The notes: generated by a model from the letters alone, not told the origin. 64,000 nt of DNA from Bemisia tabaci (GCF_918797505.1 NC_092798.1:49250985-49314984); one strand, 5' to 3'. Shown: positions 31,762 to 44,378, counted from the first letter of the stretch. A program made the numbers and translations.

Positions 31762-32480
31762 TATAGATGCGCCATTAATTTTTTGTATGTAGATAGACAC
31801 TTTTTTGGATAAGCCAAGTACTTTTCTAGGATAAGCCAGAAATAGTGGCTCCTCATTGGATAATGAAGTGCAAGTCTGAGGCGAAGCCGGGAGAGAAAAC
31901 ACATGTGCCATTAATTTCTTACATGTAGAGAGGTACTTTTTAAGATAAGCCAGAAATAGTGGTTCCTTATCGAATAATGAAGATAAGTACTTTTTAGGAT
32001 AAGTCCGAAATAGTGGCTCCTCATTGGATAATGAAGTGCCGCAGTTTGAGGCGAAGCTAGGAGAAAAAACACACGTGCGGTTAATTTTTTATATGTAGAT
32101 AGGTACTTTTTAGAATAAGCCAGAAATAGCGGTTCCTTATTGGATAATGAAGATAGGTACTTTTTAGGATAAGCCAAAAATAGTGGCTCCTCATTGGATA
32201 ATGAAGTGCCGCAGTTTGAGGCGAAGCTAGGAGAAAAAACACACGTGCGGTTAATTTTTTATATGTAGATAGGTACTTTTTAGAAGAAGCCGAGAAATAG
32301 TGGTTCCTTATTGGATAATGAAGTGCACAGTCTGAGGCGAAGCCGGGGGAGAAAACACACGTACAATTAATTTTTTACATGTCGATAGGCACTTTTTAGA
32401 ATACAGAAATGGCCTACATAATGAGATAGTACCTTAGATAACATAGTGGTTCCTTATTGGATAATGAAGTGCAAGTCTGA

Positions 32481-32870
32481 GGCGAGGCTGGGCGCGGTCG
32501 GCGAGAGGGGAAGGCGATCGCGGGCACTGTCAACGACGCTGAGCGCCAACTATTCATAATTCATGATCCCCATCCGGTGCCCCGCTCGCATTTCGGCGGC
32601 GTGCAGTTATTTCCGGTTCCTCTCCTAAGATAATTCACTTCGGAAATTAGCGCCCAGACGCCCCCCCCCCCCCCCCGCCCAGGCCCGGGCCGCCTTTTCT
32701 TCCCGACGCTCATCTAATAGTAACGCACTTGTCGCAATTAACTCCGGCCTTTGTTCTCGCTCCGCGGCCCAGAGTATGAAGCCGCATCTGTTTAAATTAT
32801 GAGGAAATTAACAGTTTTGAATTTCACTCACAATTATTTTTCCTGGCCGATCACCACAAATCGTCGTTTT
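32481..32870. other. GC-rich patch with a C-run
   Basis: Includes a run of about 16 C near 32661-32676. No coding motif. Confidence 0.45.
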
Positions 32871-32874
32871 CCTC

Positions 32875-33108
32875 GCGGATTAACGTAACTCCATTTCAAT
32901 GTTGCCTAATTCCCCCGTGCAAATCTTGTTTTTACCGGAAGAATCTTGAGCATTTCTAATGATAATTTCACTAATTTATCTTCAGACCGCAGGCAAAATC
33001 TGACACATTTTGGAGAGAAATTGTACAGTTTTATTCTTGTAAAAAATGGAATTCCTCGAGTCAATTTTGCAACCTTGGATTGGAGTTACGTTCCTTCATG
33101 CGGGAGAC
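32875..33108. mobile_element. Family C element
   Basis: 'cggattaacgtaactccatt' at the left and 'ttggagttacgttccttcat' at the right. Inner 'atgttgcctaatt' / 'aattttgcaacctt'. Confidence 0.75.
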
Positions 33109-33112
33109 GATG

Positions 33113-33317
33113 CACTGAAAAAAACCACATTCGATCTAGATACTCTTGATAAATACTCTTGATTCAATCAGATTTAAGCTTAAATCAAGAACCAAGCCTC
33201 TTAATATGAGCGGATTTCTTTTTGATTTAAGCAAAAATCTGATTGAATCAAGAGTATTTTTTCTTTTCAATGTTTTCAGAGTCTGGGCTCTAGATCCAAT
33301 GTATTTTTTTTCCAGTG
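33113..33317. repeat. Family A foldback, copy 3 (shortened left arm)
   Basis: The left arm lacks most of the 'gagtccagactcttgaaaac' segment (directly 'gatctagatactcttgat'). The right arm is complete and ends CCAGTG. Confidence 0.88.
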
Positions 33318-33319
33318 TG

Positions 33320-33574
33320 GTATGAGGGGCTTGGAGGGCAAGGCGAAAAAGTGCCATTTTTGAAGAAATTGAGATTTTAATTATTTCAAGTAAAACTAGT
33401 CTTAATGCATTTTCTGTGTAAAATTAGCTCTCTAATTCCAATTTCTAAGCATCAAAAAGTCGGTTTGATGTTTCTTTCCACCATAAGGATCCGTGAGATT
33501 TCGAGACTTTAAACAAGTATCTCTCGAAATAGCAAAAACTCCACTAATGCGCCTCATCCTCCAAGCCCCTCAAA
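33320..33574 (+). repeat. Family K foldback
   Basis: 'tatgaggggcttggagggca' against 'tcctccaagcccctcaaata'. It starts two bases after the family A copy ends. Confidence 0.85.
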
Positions 33575-33599
33575 TATCCTTCGTTGCATTAAAATGAAA

Positions 33600-33890
33600 G
33601 TGCAAAGAAAAGGAAGTAGTGGATTTCAGACTTTTTTGACGTGTACAACATGATTTTTGTGACATTTTCCCGTGTTGAGTGTATTTATTTGCCTGTCAAT
33701 TGCGTGCAACATACTCGTTCGGTAGAAACCATCATTTCTAGCGTATTCATAAAAGCATCTATCTTTGTAGAGAAATGGAAGTTACATGCGTTGTACTTGA
33801 AAAAAGTTAGAAATAAGTAGTCCATTTGGCAGTCCATGTATTGGATGTTGTGGTCCATCCTTATTAAGCGGTTCGCGACAACGGTTAGGT
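33600..33890. other. Half of family N plus unassigned DNA
   Basis: 33625-33680 matches the right arm of N ('gtggatttcagac', 'acatgatttttgt'). The rest is not recognised. Confidence 0.45.
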
Positions 33891-33893
33891 ATT

Positions 33894-34146
33894 CTGCCGT
33901 GCTACGGAAGAACGCCGTATGAACATTCGAGAGTCGCCAAATTTCTCTTGATAAAACATGTATTTTTTATGACATTCTTGGATATTTTTCCTTGAAATTT
34001 CCAGATATTTTAGATTAAATTGCGCACAAGGTTGTCAGAAAATTTTGGAAAAAAATATTCCCAATTTTCTCAGAAAATTCGGTTTTTATTGAAGGAAACT
34101 CGGCAACGTCTGAAGGCTCATACGGCGTTCCTCCTTAGCACGGCAG
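33894..34146. mobile_element. Family B element with 4-bp duplication TATT
   Basis: CTGCCGTGC...GCACGGCAG, 253 bp, TATT at 33890-33893 and 34147-34150. Confidence 0.92.
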
Positions 34147-34149
34147 TAT

Positions 34150-34980
34150 TCGCGATGATCTCGATCAAACTCGAACGATGCAGCGACCACTTCAAAGAAG
34201 CGCCCGGCACATAGGTGACCGGCCGCACTCGCAACGCTAAAACCGTCGGAGGCTCAGAGCAGGCGTGCAATTCCGAACGAATCGGCGCCGCGGAAAAAAG
34301 GGTTCAATAGGGACCGAAAGAGAGAAATCATTTTCACCTCCAAAAGCGAAGCTAAATAAAACCATGAAAGTAGATGTGATGGAACTGATGAAAGTACAGT
34401 CCGGTCGGATTATTTTATACCCCCAGGAGAAGTAACGTTACCCTGCGCGGACCCCCTTCATTTCCCCCCCTCCGCCCCCCACCCACCCCTCCCCGCACCC
34501 CAACGCCCGGCCGGCGTGCAGGTCTGAACGGAGCTTAATTTGAAGTTCATCTCACGAAGGGGCGAGCGCACCAAGTTAGATCGCCGAGTATAATTTTTTA
34601 AATTAGTAATTTGCCGAACGAGAGAGGGGCGAACTTTTTTCCCGGGCGTATTTTAATTCGAATGAAATTCAGAGGTATGAGGTCGGACTCGAATTACTGA
34701 AGAAATAAAAGTTTGCGTTTTATTATGATGAGAAGGCATTAAAGGCGAACCTATTTTTATACACCAATGAAGGGGCCGTAACACCTTTTACTGGTCCTAT
34801 ACGTTTGTGTCTTTCGGCGGGAACGGACGCTCATCCCGCCGTGCAAGGCGCAGGCCGTAAACCTCCTTTATTGGTATCTAATATTTTCTTGCGCAATAAC
34901 TTCACTTCCTTTATGTTGTCTAAGTTTGTGTGCGGCACTTTTAATAGGCTCAACGGATGGACTCCTCCCGACCGTCCGGG
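34150..34980. other. Single-copy, partly GC-rich stretch
   Basis: A C-rich tract lies at 34445-34505. No gene recognised. Confidence 0.45.
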
Positions 34981-34984
34981 AAGA

Positions 34985-35220
34985 ACCACGTAGGTGCGCT
35001 CGAACATAGCCAAATCATCCTCGACGAAATCAATTTTTCCCCCGGGAAATTTTGGAATAAGTTTCCTTGAAAAATTCAGGAACTCTAGACCAAAATACAT
35101 GCGAAATTCTTTAAAATTTAAAACGGGAAATATCCACAAGATTAGTGAAAATTTGGATTGTATTGGAGTAATTTGGCAACGCTCAAATTTACATACGACG
35201 TTTTTCCTTAGCCTCAGTTT
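34985..35220. repeat. B/C-type element, diverged
   Basis: The left end 'aaccacgtaggtgcgctcga' is atypical. The right end 'tttggcaacgctcaaattta' followed by 'catacgacgtttttccttag' is clearly family B. Confidence 0.55.
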
Positions 35221-35263
35221 TTCTCCGTAATCCGACCGTATGCGGTGGCTTCCTCGAGGTGCA

Positions 35264-35516
35264 CTGCCGTGCTACGGAAAAACGCCGTATGAGTCTTTGG
35301 ACGTTGCCAAATCTTCCCTGATAAAAATCGAATTTTCTTGCGAATTAATTTGTATTGTTCTTTGATTTTTTCACGGAATTTTGTTCGCAATTTAATTCGT
35401 AGTATCCGAAAATTTCAAAGACAAATATCGATAACTAATTTCAAAAATAATGATTGTATCAGTAAAAAATTTGACAACGCATCAATGTTCAATCGGTGTT
35501 TTTCCTAGCCACGGCG
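35264..35516. mobile_element. Family B element
   Basis: 'ctgccgtgctacggaaaaac' at the left and 'tttttcctagccacggc' at the right. The right terminal bases are altered and no clear target duplication is seen. Confidence 0.75.
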
Positions 35517-36150
35517 ATGCAGACGGAGAAAGAAAAGCGAAAGACCGAAGAAATAAAAATGACGGTTTTATGCGACTGAACTTGAAAGGATGTTTTTATC
35601 TTCATTTCTTGTAATCGTTCCTTTCATTTTTGAGGCTGGCGGATTTTTATGGAGATGAGTTTTCATACTGAAAGCGAGCCGAGGGTTTTTATTCCGCCAG
35701 ACCGATTTTCCTGATATTGATTGAGGCGTTGTTTCGACTTTTACCGGTGAAAGAAACGAGAAAATTCTTCGAATACCACGGTCGTTGCGGAAACGACAGT
35801 TTCGTCGGAATTTTGAAAATCATCGTAGAATTTTAGATCTCAGCGGATTTGATGGGTGCGTTGTCAGCGCTCACTTTGTCACCATGGGAAAGAAATTGCT
35901 GAATTAACATACTGATATGTTAAAAATCTGCGTAATTCTAGAATGTTGATGTGAACATTTTGTATGTTGGCAGGTTGGCTGTTAATGTAACATTCCCACG
36001 ACGTTGAATTAACAACCGAGGATCGTGAAGATTTGTTACATCCCGCGACATATCCTTTAGAGCTGTATGGTGAGCCTTAAATCCTATATTAATACTGTAG
36101 TCGTTACTTTTTTGATGTACGACTGTTAAAACTAGCTAAACAGCGGACTC
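35517..36150. other. Unassigned stretch
   Basis: Around 35895-35960 there are alternating 'catatgttaaaaatctg'-like words and 'gaatgttgatgtgaac'. No element resolved. Confidence 0.4.
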
Positions 36151-36400
36151 AGGTTTAATTAGGCCGAGCAACTATTCGCGCACCCAGGTCGTGAAATTGC
36201 CTATACGACTGATTGAAGGCGGTTTATAAAGCGGAGCTAACTCCTCGCGTGGTGCAGTGAATCCTTTTATAAGATCTACTTACCGCAGGCTGAGGTTTAA
36301 TTAGGCCGAGCAACTATTCACGCATCCCGGTCGTGAAATTGCCTATACGACTATTCGAAGGCGGTTTGCAAAGTGAAGATTAATCCTCGTCTGAACGAGT
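36151..36400 (+). repeat. 142-bp tandem duplication of a family L fragment
   Basis: 'aggtttaattaggccgagca' begins at 36151 and 36293. Both copies continue 'gtcgtgaaattgcctatacg' and 'gaaggcggttt'. 'ggccgagcaactattc' is the L core start. Confidence 0.85.
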
Positions 36401-36646
36401 AAATCTTCTGACGTGATCTATTTTTTAGCAAGAGTTTATGAGTTCAGCATGGTACTTTCTACATCCCTAGATGTCTCCAAGTAATCTATGGTTTCGTTCA
36501 ATTTAACCAAAATTTGGTCGATCAATCAAGTCCTTTTGACTAATCTGATCGAAAAGAAGTAACTCGAGGTAATCCAACATAACTATACACACGAAACGTT
36601 TTAATTGTGTTGTAATGATCAGGTTTTCTCGAAAAAGATCATCGTG
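36401..36646. other. Unassigned stretch
   Basis: Nothing recognised. Confidence 0.3.
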
Positions 36647-36650
36647 TATG

Positions 36651-36898
36651 CTGCCGTGCTAAGGAAGAATGCCGTATGAATATTCAAATGTTGCCAAGTT
36701 GCCCCCATAAATTATACGTTTTCAAGGGTATTCTTGAATGTTTTTCCTTGAAATTGTCAGATATTTTGGATTAAGTTGCCGACAAAACTGTCCAAAAAAT
36801 TTGAAGACAAATATCCACCATTTTCCCGGTGAATTCGTAATTATTTGAAGGAAATATGAGTCTAAAGGTTCATACGGTGTTCTTCCTTAGCACGGTAG
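36651..36898. mobile_element. Family B element with 4-bp duplication TATG
   Basis: CTGCCGTGC...GCACGGTAG, 248 bp, TATG at 36647-36650 and 36899-36902. Confidence 0.9.
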
Positions 36899-36982
36899 TA
36901 TGAAGGAAAAGTGCAAATTCTTGAAGGGAATTACGGTGTTTTTGCTCTGGACGATAGACCAACCGTTCTTCGAAAAATCACG

Positions 36983-37210
36983 CACTGGAAAAAAAAACAC
37001 ATCGGATCTAGAGTCCAGACTCTTGAAAACATTGACAAGAAAAAGGACTCTTGATTCAATCAGATTTAAGCTTAAATAAAAAGGAAATCCGCTCAAATCA
37101 AGAGGCTTGGTTCTTGATTTAAGCTTAAATCTGATTAAATCAAGAGTATTTTTTCTTGTCGATGTTTTTACGAGTGTGGACTCAAGATCCAATGTGTTTT
37201 TTTCCCAGTG
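36983..37210. repeat. Family A foldback, copy 4
   Basis: CACTGGAAAA...TTTCCCAGTG, 228 bp. Same arms as the other A copies ('tagagtccagactcttgaaa'). Confidence 0.92.
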
Positions 37211-37313
37211 TAGGCACGATTATTTCAATGTGCAGTTTGACTCAAATAGACAACGGTTCTCTGGCTGCTAGTAAGAAATTTGTGTTGAATGACAAGTAAA
37301 ACGACCAACTTCT

Positions 37314-37538
37314 CACTGGAAAAAAAACCACATTGGATCTAGAGTCCAGACTCTTAAAAACATCGACAAGAAAAAGTCCTCTTGATTCGATCAGAATCTA
37401 GCGTTAATCAAGAACCAAGCCTCTTAATTCAAGCGGATTTCGTTTTGATTCAAGCAAAAATCCGATTGAATCAAGAGTATTTTCTTGTCGATGTTTTTAA
37501 GAGTCTGGACCCTAGATCCAATGTGTTTTTTTCCAGTG
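37314..37538. repeat. Family A foldback, copy 5
   Basis: CACTGGAAAA...TTTTCCAGTG, 225 bp. Separated from copy 4 by only 103 bp. No target duplication visible. Confidence 0.92.
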
Positions 37539-37599
37539 CGTGCAAGCTTTCTATGCAAAGGAGACAAAGATCACAAACCATCTGGAAACGTCGCAAAGG

Positions 37600-38914
37600 A
37601 ATACCTCGGTATCGCTAAAAGTCCTCCAACTTCCGGAAACTCCCGCGAAGGGGCGACCCTTCCGAAGGGACCGCGCGAGTCGCCGATGCACTCGAGCCGG
37701 CAAAAAAACTCACGGGGCGCATTCCATTCCATTCGACGGGATGCAAGGGATCAAGTAGCGCCTCAAAGGGCCGCCCCGCCTCGCTACCCGGCCAATATCC
37801 CCTCAAAGAGTTCTTTCCCTTCAGAACGATGACTTTATCTTGCGAATTGACGATTAGGTGATAAATCACTCAAGGCGGGGTGGGCAAGGGCCGACGCCGC
37901 CGGGGGGGAGGAGGGGGGGGGCGATAGGAAGTATAAAGGCAAATGGGCCAAAATGAGTGAACGAGTGGGGTTAGCGACAGCGCATGCAAATGTTTTGTTT
38001 TTTACCCTCCCCCGCGCCCCTTTCGCGCCGCCACCCCCGCGCATCGCGGGGGTGGCGGGCGGAGGGGGCGACACAACCGCTACCGTCAGGACTTTCTCAA
38101 CCGTGTTTCAGTATCGCGTGATCTCCGGCGTGACCCCGGCGTGTCAGTCAGTGCGGATCTTCCTCCGCGAAGCGCGCCTTTCTCGAGGTTTCCCTTCGGC
38201 GCCCTTTTTTCCCCGGGGTTTGTTTTTCGGGGCGCCCACCGCGTGACGTCATCCGGAGGGATTTCGATTTTAATCCGGGCGGTGTTTAATTTGTTCCCGG
38301 CGCGGTTTTTCCCGGTGAATTATCGATGCGCTCGCTGCCGAGGCGGGGATTTGCGGAGTTATGAATTGGCGCGACTCTCGTGTCATACGGGATTAATATC
38401 CCGCTTTTTGACAAGCGTTGGCTCACCTGCGCCGACGAGAACGGAATTGTGCGGAGTGACGAGTTGTTCCGGGATTGAGTTCCGGATCGGGGGAAAGTGC
38501 AATTGAAAGCCCGTTTTTTGGATTTTGTGTCCGATGCGATTTGATTGCGAACGAGTTCAGGTTTGAGCCGGGAATCTGGAAAAAAGCGAGTGATAATTGG
38601 TGAACGTGAGCGACGGGCGGTGAGCCTGACTCGCCTCGTGGATTAATCGAAGAAAAAACATGCGTTTTAAACGGTGTGATTGAAATTTTTTAATTTCGCT
38701 CGTGGGAATTCCGTTTCCAAATCCTCGAGGAATAAAATCTTGAAATTCAGTGAAAATTGACTGTTCCCGCGCACCGACGTATTTTCCATTTAAATGCGCT
38801 TGGTTTTTTTGTATTTTTTAGAAGTGTGAAGTTAAGCGTGTGATCAAATTTGAATTCTTCACGTCCGACGCCAGGATCTAAAAAAAATTGAAAAAATTAT
38901 TCGACGAATTTAAA
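37600..38914 (+). promoter_or_regulatory. CpG-rich island, candidate promoter and non-coding first exon
   Basis: The sequence is markedly richer in G+C and CpG than its surroundings from about 37600 to 38640. It includes a strong hairpin 'cacccccgcgcatcgcgggg'. TCAGT initiator-like motifs occur at 38144 and 38148. A donor-like AAA|GTAAGA ends the block at 38914. Long frames in this block on the plus strand overlap each other and lack domains, so the block is better read as a promoter plus 5' UTR. This would drive a plus-strand transcript. Inference from composition and motifs only. Confidence 0.3.
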
Positions 38915-40485
38915 GTAAGAACTTCTGATTTTTCCCAGTACATTTCAGTGTTTTTGTTTAGTTATTGAGACCGATTCAAAATTGTATTCGATTGATTTGA
39001 ATTTTCCGTGTTTTATTTTGATTCGTTTTGAATGACGGTTTCGCTTCCTGTGTATCTCATTCTTACAAAATTTGTACCGTCTTTGACTTTCGACCATTGA
39101 AATTGTAATCCTTTTAACTTATTCCAACTCGAAAACTAGTGAATAGACAGATTGAGTGTAGGAATTTTATGGTGCAAAATGCGATGGGATGTATCTGAAT
39201 CGACACATCGAAAGCGGAATAGTTGGTAAGAAGCAAGTTCATACTATTTCTCTGGTATCCTGTATAATATCTGCCATGCGGGCGTGGTGCCCTAGTGATT
39301 TTATTTGTGTGGATATTTCCTCACATCGATGTTTCACCTCTACGAGACCACTTTTCTGGAAATTTAACTCATATCTGCCTGAAAATGCGTTGTTGAGACT
39401 ACATATTGCCGAATATCTATCAATATAGTGTGGTTTTTTAAGAAATAAAATGAAATAATGTTCACCGTAAACTTAAGAAAATTTCCCATTTTTTTGATAT
39501 TCGAAAGGAAAATGAACCTCAGATGAAGGAGAAACACCTCATCGAAATAATGTTGAAAATATTAGGATAAGATCCAATACGCTGTGATAACGTAATATAT
39601 GAATTTACTATTCACATTGGGTTATAATACATGCCGAGGCCTTTCGATTACACAGAACTATCATTAAGGCGAATTGACAAAACAATAATTTTAGCCACAT
39701 AATTTAGGAGACAATCTTAACTACAAAGGCATAAGTAACATCAAAGTGGCTCATCCTAATATTTTGAATGTATAACGCTGTTCAGCCTGGCATGTTTCGA
39801 TAGAAGTAATTTTTGTCTAGATGTGTGGAAAATCATGCATTAACTTAAGATACCGAAAAATAAAATAAAAACAGAGCATTTTAATTCCGTGGCAAAGTAA
39901 GGAGTATAGTTGCATTTCAATCTGATTATTCAAAACTCCTTAAAATTTAGAAATGTTTTCCGTCAAAACTCGAGCGATGTTTATTCTCAACGAACTAAGT
40001 ATCGCAATAAAATGCTTAAACATTAACTCTGCGGGAAAGCGGCCAGCACGAATTTAGTATTTCATTTTTCTGGTATTTACCTCGCTTAACTAGGCGAGCT
40101 CGCTTTATTTATCGTTCGGGCTAAAATTATTATTTCTCGGAATCAACCCAGCACACCCGTGTTTGCAGTGGAGCTCTAGTTAAGCGATGAAATATTAAAA
40201 GCAAAAGAATGCAAGTCTCGGGAAAGTCGTGCTGCCGGGAATTTCAAACTTAAAATCGAAACTTTCAGTTATACACGGAGCGTGGTTCGAGGGTCCGCTT
40301 ATTTAATCAACACGAGTCGTTTAAAAATGCATGCACCGTGTCGAGAAAAAGCCGTTTAAAATGAATTATAACTTCCTAACATTCTAAGTCTGATATTTAA
40401 TTCATTTATTGCAAATCTCACTGTATACTCGTATCCAATGTATGTGCTGCAGGTTATACAGTCAAATCAGGTATTTTTTCATTTG
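38915..40485. other. Long single-copy AT-rich stretch, possible intron
   Basis: The longest repeat-free run in the window. No frame above chance, no foldback. It directly follows the donor-like site at 38915. Confidence 0.45.
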
Positions 40486-40487
40486 TC

Positions 40488-40738
40488 CGCGGACTTATTA
40501 TTGAAATTGATAGACAAAGAAGACCAAAAAAATTAAGCGATTCAATTGGTTGAATCGGATGGTTGTTATAGATTATGGGGAAAATGATGGACTAACTACA
40601 GGTCCTCTTGAGTTGCCGTTAATTAGTCCATCACTTACTTTCTATGTTCATTGCAACTACCCGCTTCCACCAAGCTTCCTCCATTTCTTTTTCTCATCTC
40701 TGTCCGTAGATTCGTCTATCAATTTCAATAATCAGCCC
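40488..40738. repeat. Family J foldback
   Basis: 'attattgaaattgatagaca' pairs with 'tctatcaatttcaataatca'. Inner 'gatggactaactacaggtcc' against 'gttaattagtccatc'. Confidence 0.82.
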
Positions 40739-40856
40739 GATGGGCAGATAGTCAAGTTTTGAAGATCTACCAACTTTTGCATGATATCGATGGAAAAATC
40801 TAAAGTTTCAGCATTTGGAGAAGAAAAATAGATCAAATCACCAAATTTTCTTGAAA

Positions 40857-41082
40857 CACTGAAAAAAAAAACACATTTGATCTAGAGTCCAGACTCTTGA
40901 AAACATTGACAAGTAAAAGGACTCTTGATTCAATCAGATTTAAGCTTAGATCAAAAGGAAATCCGCTCAAATTAAGAGGCTTGGTTCTTGATTTAAGCTT
41001 AAATCTGATTGAATCAAGAGTATTTTTTCTTGTCGATGTTTTTAAGAGTCTGGACTCTAGATCCAAGCGATTTTTTTTCCAG
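40857..41082. repeat. Family A foldback, copy 6
   Basis: CACTGAAAAA...TTTTTTCCAG, followed by a G-run of about 9 bases that replaces the terminal TG. Confidence 0.9.
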
Positions 41083-41089
41083 GGGGGGG

Positions 41090-41655
41090 GGGCGCAAAGG
41101 GGAGTTTATGGAGAGAAATTTAGCCCCAACCTAACTCTAAACCAAATGAAACATTTGCAACACGTGAGGGTTTTAGGCTTGGGGTGATAAATGTCAAAAT
41201 CGAGAATCATTGTTTTTTTAGTGAGGTGTATATGCACCATTTTTCACGTTATTTTGCACCAACTAACTTTTTAATGATCCATTTCTTAATGGTCATCAAA
41301 CAACTGGGGAGAATATATACCAATCGATGCATACTATTCTGAACTGAAATTATGGGCATTAATAGCTCTATCTCCACTCGGGACAATTTCCCCAAAAATT
41401 CGAGATAAATCTCAAAATTTTACTATAGGATAAAAATATTGACTATCTGCATGGGAACTTAAACAAATGTCTGACTTGACCATTCGCCTGCAACACATCT
41501 AAGTAATCCGAAAATTCATTTTCGGTCATCGTTAATAAATTAACCGGAATTTTGGAGATATCCCATTACATATTTCAATAGCTGCATTTACCATAAGAAT
41601 TGCATTTTCAAAGAAAAAAGTACCGCTTTATTGTGTGAACATTTTCGAATTCAAT
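41090..41655. other. Unassigned stretch
   Basis: 41455-41500 weakly resembles the right end of family H ('gtctgacttgaccattcgcc'). Otherwise nothing. Confidence 0.4.
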
Positions 41656-41661
41656 GGATTT

Positions 41662-42105
41662 GTCGAAGGCAAAAAGTCAAATCAGGCATTTTGTCGAATG
41701 CCTAGGCAAATTGTCAAATATTCTAGCTTAGATTGAAATTCTGATTCTTTTCCTAATTTTACGCAAAATAATTCATTGCTCCTGCAAGAAAAATTCTCAG
41801 TAAAAATTTGCACCACATAAAAATATTTTAAACGACTTTTAGCTCCTGAACAGACACTGATCTTGAAATTTTCAGCATGTCATAGAATACAGAATTTTCG
41901 AAATTTCAACATTTAAAAATATGAGAAGCGATTGAAGAGGAAGAGACGAAAAGAGTTCGTAGGTTTGATGAGTTATTTTTCCAAAAATAGTGAAAAATCG
42001 TGAGTGCTTCGCCATGAATTCACAACATTTTTTAGACCGTCAAAATTTGACTATCTGTCTAGGCATTTGAAAAAATGACTGATTTCACTATTTCCCTGCG
42101 ACATA
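41662..42105. mobile_element. Family H element, copy 2
   Basis: 'tgtcgaaggcaaaaagtcaa' at the left and 'gactgatttcactatttccc' / 'tgcgaca' at the right. Interior matches the H copies at 13795 and 58921 in the same orientation. Confidence 0.85.
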
Positions 42106-42109
42106 TTTA

Positions 42110-42580
42110 CAATTGAAACTTAAATCAATTTATTTGAATGGACAAATAATGGTCAGTTTCTGCAAATGATACCTGCCGCAAGAGAGTCAGTTTTGGAAAG
42201 AAATCATTCTTCGTTTTATCGAGAATTCTGTAAAAAAAAAAGTGATCACCCACTCTCTACGGCAAGATTTCATTGTATTTGCTGTAAAAATGGAAAGAGG
42301 TGCCACATTTTCATCACATTGGTTTAAACTCCTAATCCGTTTGAGGTTTGAAACTCAGTCTTTCGAGGCGCGATCAAACAACGCGAGCAGTGAAACAAAT
42401 TCTACGAATTGTATTTTTCCATTTGAATGCTTTCGAATATGTGCATGTGTTGTTGACTAATCGGGTTTCTATTCTGTTAAATTACGTTTATGGATGCTCG
42501 CTAGTTTCGTCAATTGAATTACGACCCAGATTTGAATTTTTCAGAGCGGTCCTCGGTTTTCCCCTATTTCCAAGAACACA
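42110..42580. other. Unassigned stretch
   Basis: An A-run lies at 42232-42240. No gene recognised. Confidence 0.4.
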
Positions 42581-42582
42581 CG

Positions 42583-42836
42583 CTGCCATTTTAAGAAAGA
42601 ACTCCGTATGAACATTCGAGGGTCCCCAAATTTCCTCGGTCAAAACACTTATGTTTGAGAAAAGTTACGCATATTTTCCCTTGAAATTTTCAGATGTTTC
42701 AGATTAAATTTCTGAACAAAATTGTCTGAAAAATGTGGAGAAAAATATTCACAATTTTCCCAGTAAATTCTTTATTTATTAGGGGAAATCAGGCGACGTC
42801 TGAAGGCTCATACGGCGTGGCTTATCAGTACGGCAG
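42583..42836. mobile_element. Family B element
   Basis: CTGCCATTT...CGGCAG, 254 bp. Flanks CACG / TACG suggest a 4-bp duplication with one change. Confidence 0.85.
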
Positions 42837-42839
42837 TAC

Positions 42840-43815
42840 GCATTTACCTTTCTAGGAAATATAACTCCTTTCTCTCTTCAAGTTAGATCGTTAAAAGAAT
42901 GAAAATCAGTATCACTCTTTCATCAAAATATGATTAAATCTTCTCAATCTTCGAATTCGAATCTTTCTCATGGGCTTTTTTCATGACTTAAAGACGATCA
43001 GTGTTAATGAATTCGATCTACCTTTGCTGTTATATATTCTTAGTTTTTGTTGTTTTCCTGGGCACTTTGAGTAATGTCCTAAAATTTTAAGGACAGTAAA
43101 CCATGCTAAGTGTCAATCATGCGTGTTTATTTTACGTGCAGAGGATATCGTATAACTATCGTAAAACTATGATTAAGGACTGGTTTATTAATTTTTCTTT
43201 TTAGATGTCTTCTTATGCCCAATTTAAACCCTACTAGCCGAATAATTAATAAAGATTCTAAAACAATCAATAAAAAATAAATAACGGAAATAATACTCAA
43301 AATTCTTCTCGCAGAAGAAATTTTGTTTCACAACAGATAACTGAGACTTGAGTCAAGTATATATTTTAACCCAAGAGGTTCTTGCACGTTAGGCAAGCCG
43401 AACGATATCATAAAAGCTTCAGTTTCTACTCACTTTTAATACAAAGAAGATATTAATTCATAAAGGAAAACTTTCTAAAGGAAGAAGTTCTCTTTCAAAC
43501 AGAACGTTAGAAGAAGGCACCAAAGCTTTTTCAGCAGTCTCCCGCTTTGCTTGCGGTGAATTCCACTTCGCGAGACCTCCTCGGCTTCAAACGATCCGAA
43601 GGCTCTGATTTCTACCAAAACTCCGTTTATTCTACACGTGCAACTCGGGAAATTCAGGAATTCTTCCAGAAATTGACAGCCTTGAACGGATCCTTCCTTC
43701 GTCATGAAATAACAAGCGAATTTCATGTCCGAGGGTCAACTTTACAATGACCTCACAAAAGGAAGGATTTAAAGGTTTCAACTCTTTTCTCCTTGCCAGC
43801 AGTGAAAAGTTCTCG
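42840..43815. other. Single-copy stretch
   Basis: AT-rich, with several AATAAA words near 43260-43285. No domain in the overlapping frames at 43475-43750. Confidence 0.45.
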
Positions 43816-43819
43816 TGTT

Positions 43820-44073
43820 CTACCGTGATAAGAAAGAACACCGTATGAGCCTTCAAGCGTTGCCAAATTTCCTCCGATAAAATACGAATTGTCAAGTAAT
43901 CTATCGGATATTTCTCTTCGACATGTTTGGAAATTTTTTTTACACAATTTAATCTAAAGTATCTGACAAATTCAAGGAACGATATGCATTATTTACCTCA
44001 AAATTACATGTTTTAACCGGGGAAATTTGGCAACGTCTGAAGGCTCATACGGCGTTTTTCGTTGGCCCGGCAG
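43820..44073. mobile_element. Family B element
   Basis: CTACCGTGA...CCCGGCAG, flanks TGTT / TGTA. Inner 'gcgttgccaaatttcctccg' / 'ggaaatttggcaacgtctga'. Confidence 0.85.
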
Positions 44074-44378
44074 TGTATACCCATGGAATTAATTTTCCGC
44101 GCTTTGTTGAATTTTAATGCATTGTCAGCGCATGAGACTCCTTCGGTGAGTCTTTGATGAGGTGCATCTGAGAGACCCTCGGTCTCTTTTCTCAGAAACG
44201 TTTGAAATTTCGCTCACGGACACGGCTAAAAAATAGAGTAAGATTGTTTGTTGTAACGCCCGAGGTAAAAGAGGAGAGGATTCAAAAGAAAGAACCAACG
44301 ACCCAACGTGCGCGGGGAAAAACAATGATAGTCTTTACCATAACCTTCCTTGATTTGGCGGGAAGAACAGAGAGGTAA

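Larger units (their letters stand above)
31205..32480 (+). repeat. Degenerate tandem array around 'ttggataatgaagtgc'
   Basis: 'tagtggYtccttattggata' followed by 'atgaagtgc' recurs near 31450, 31848, 31958, 32011, 32126, 32179, 32297 and 32443. It alternates with 'agataggtactttttagga'. 32011-32178 and 32179-32346 form a near-identical 168-bp higher-order pair. Families G and D are inserted in the first part. Confidence 0.85.

Noticed and set aside
37953..38506. Protein-coding genes in the CpG-rich block (97 and 121 codons)
   Set aside because: They overlap in different frames of the same GC-rich DNA and have no domains; stop codons are simply rare there.
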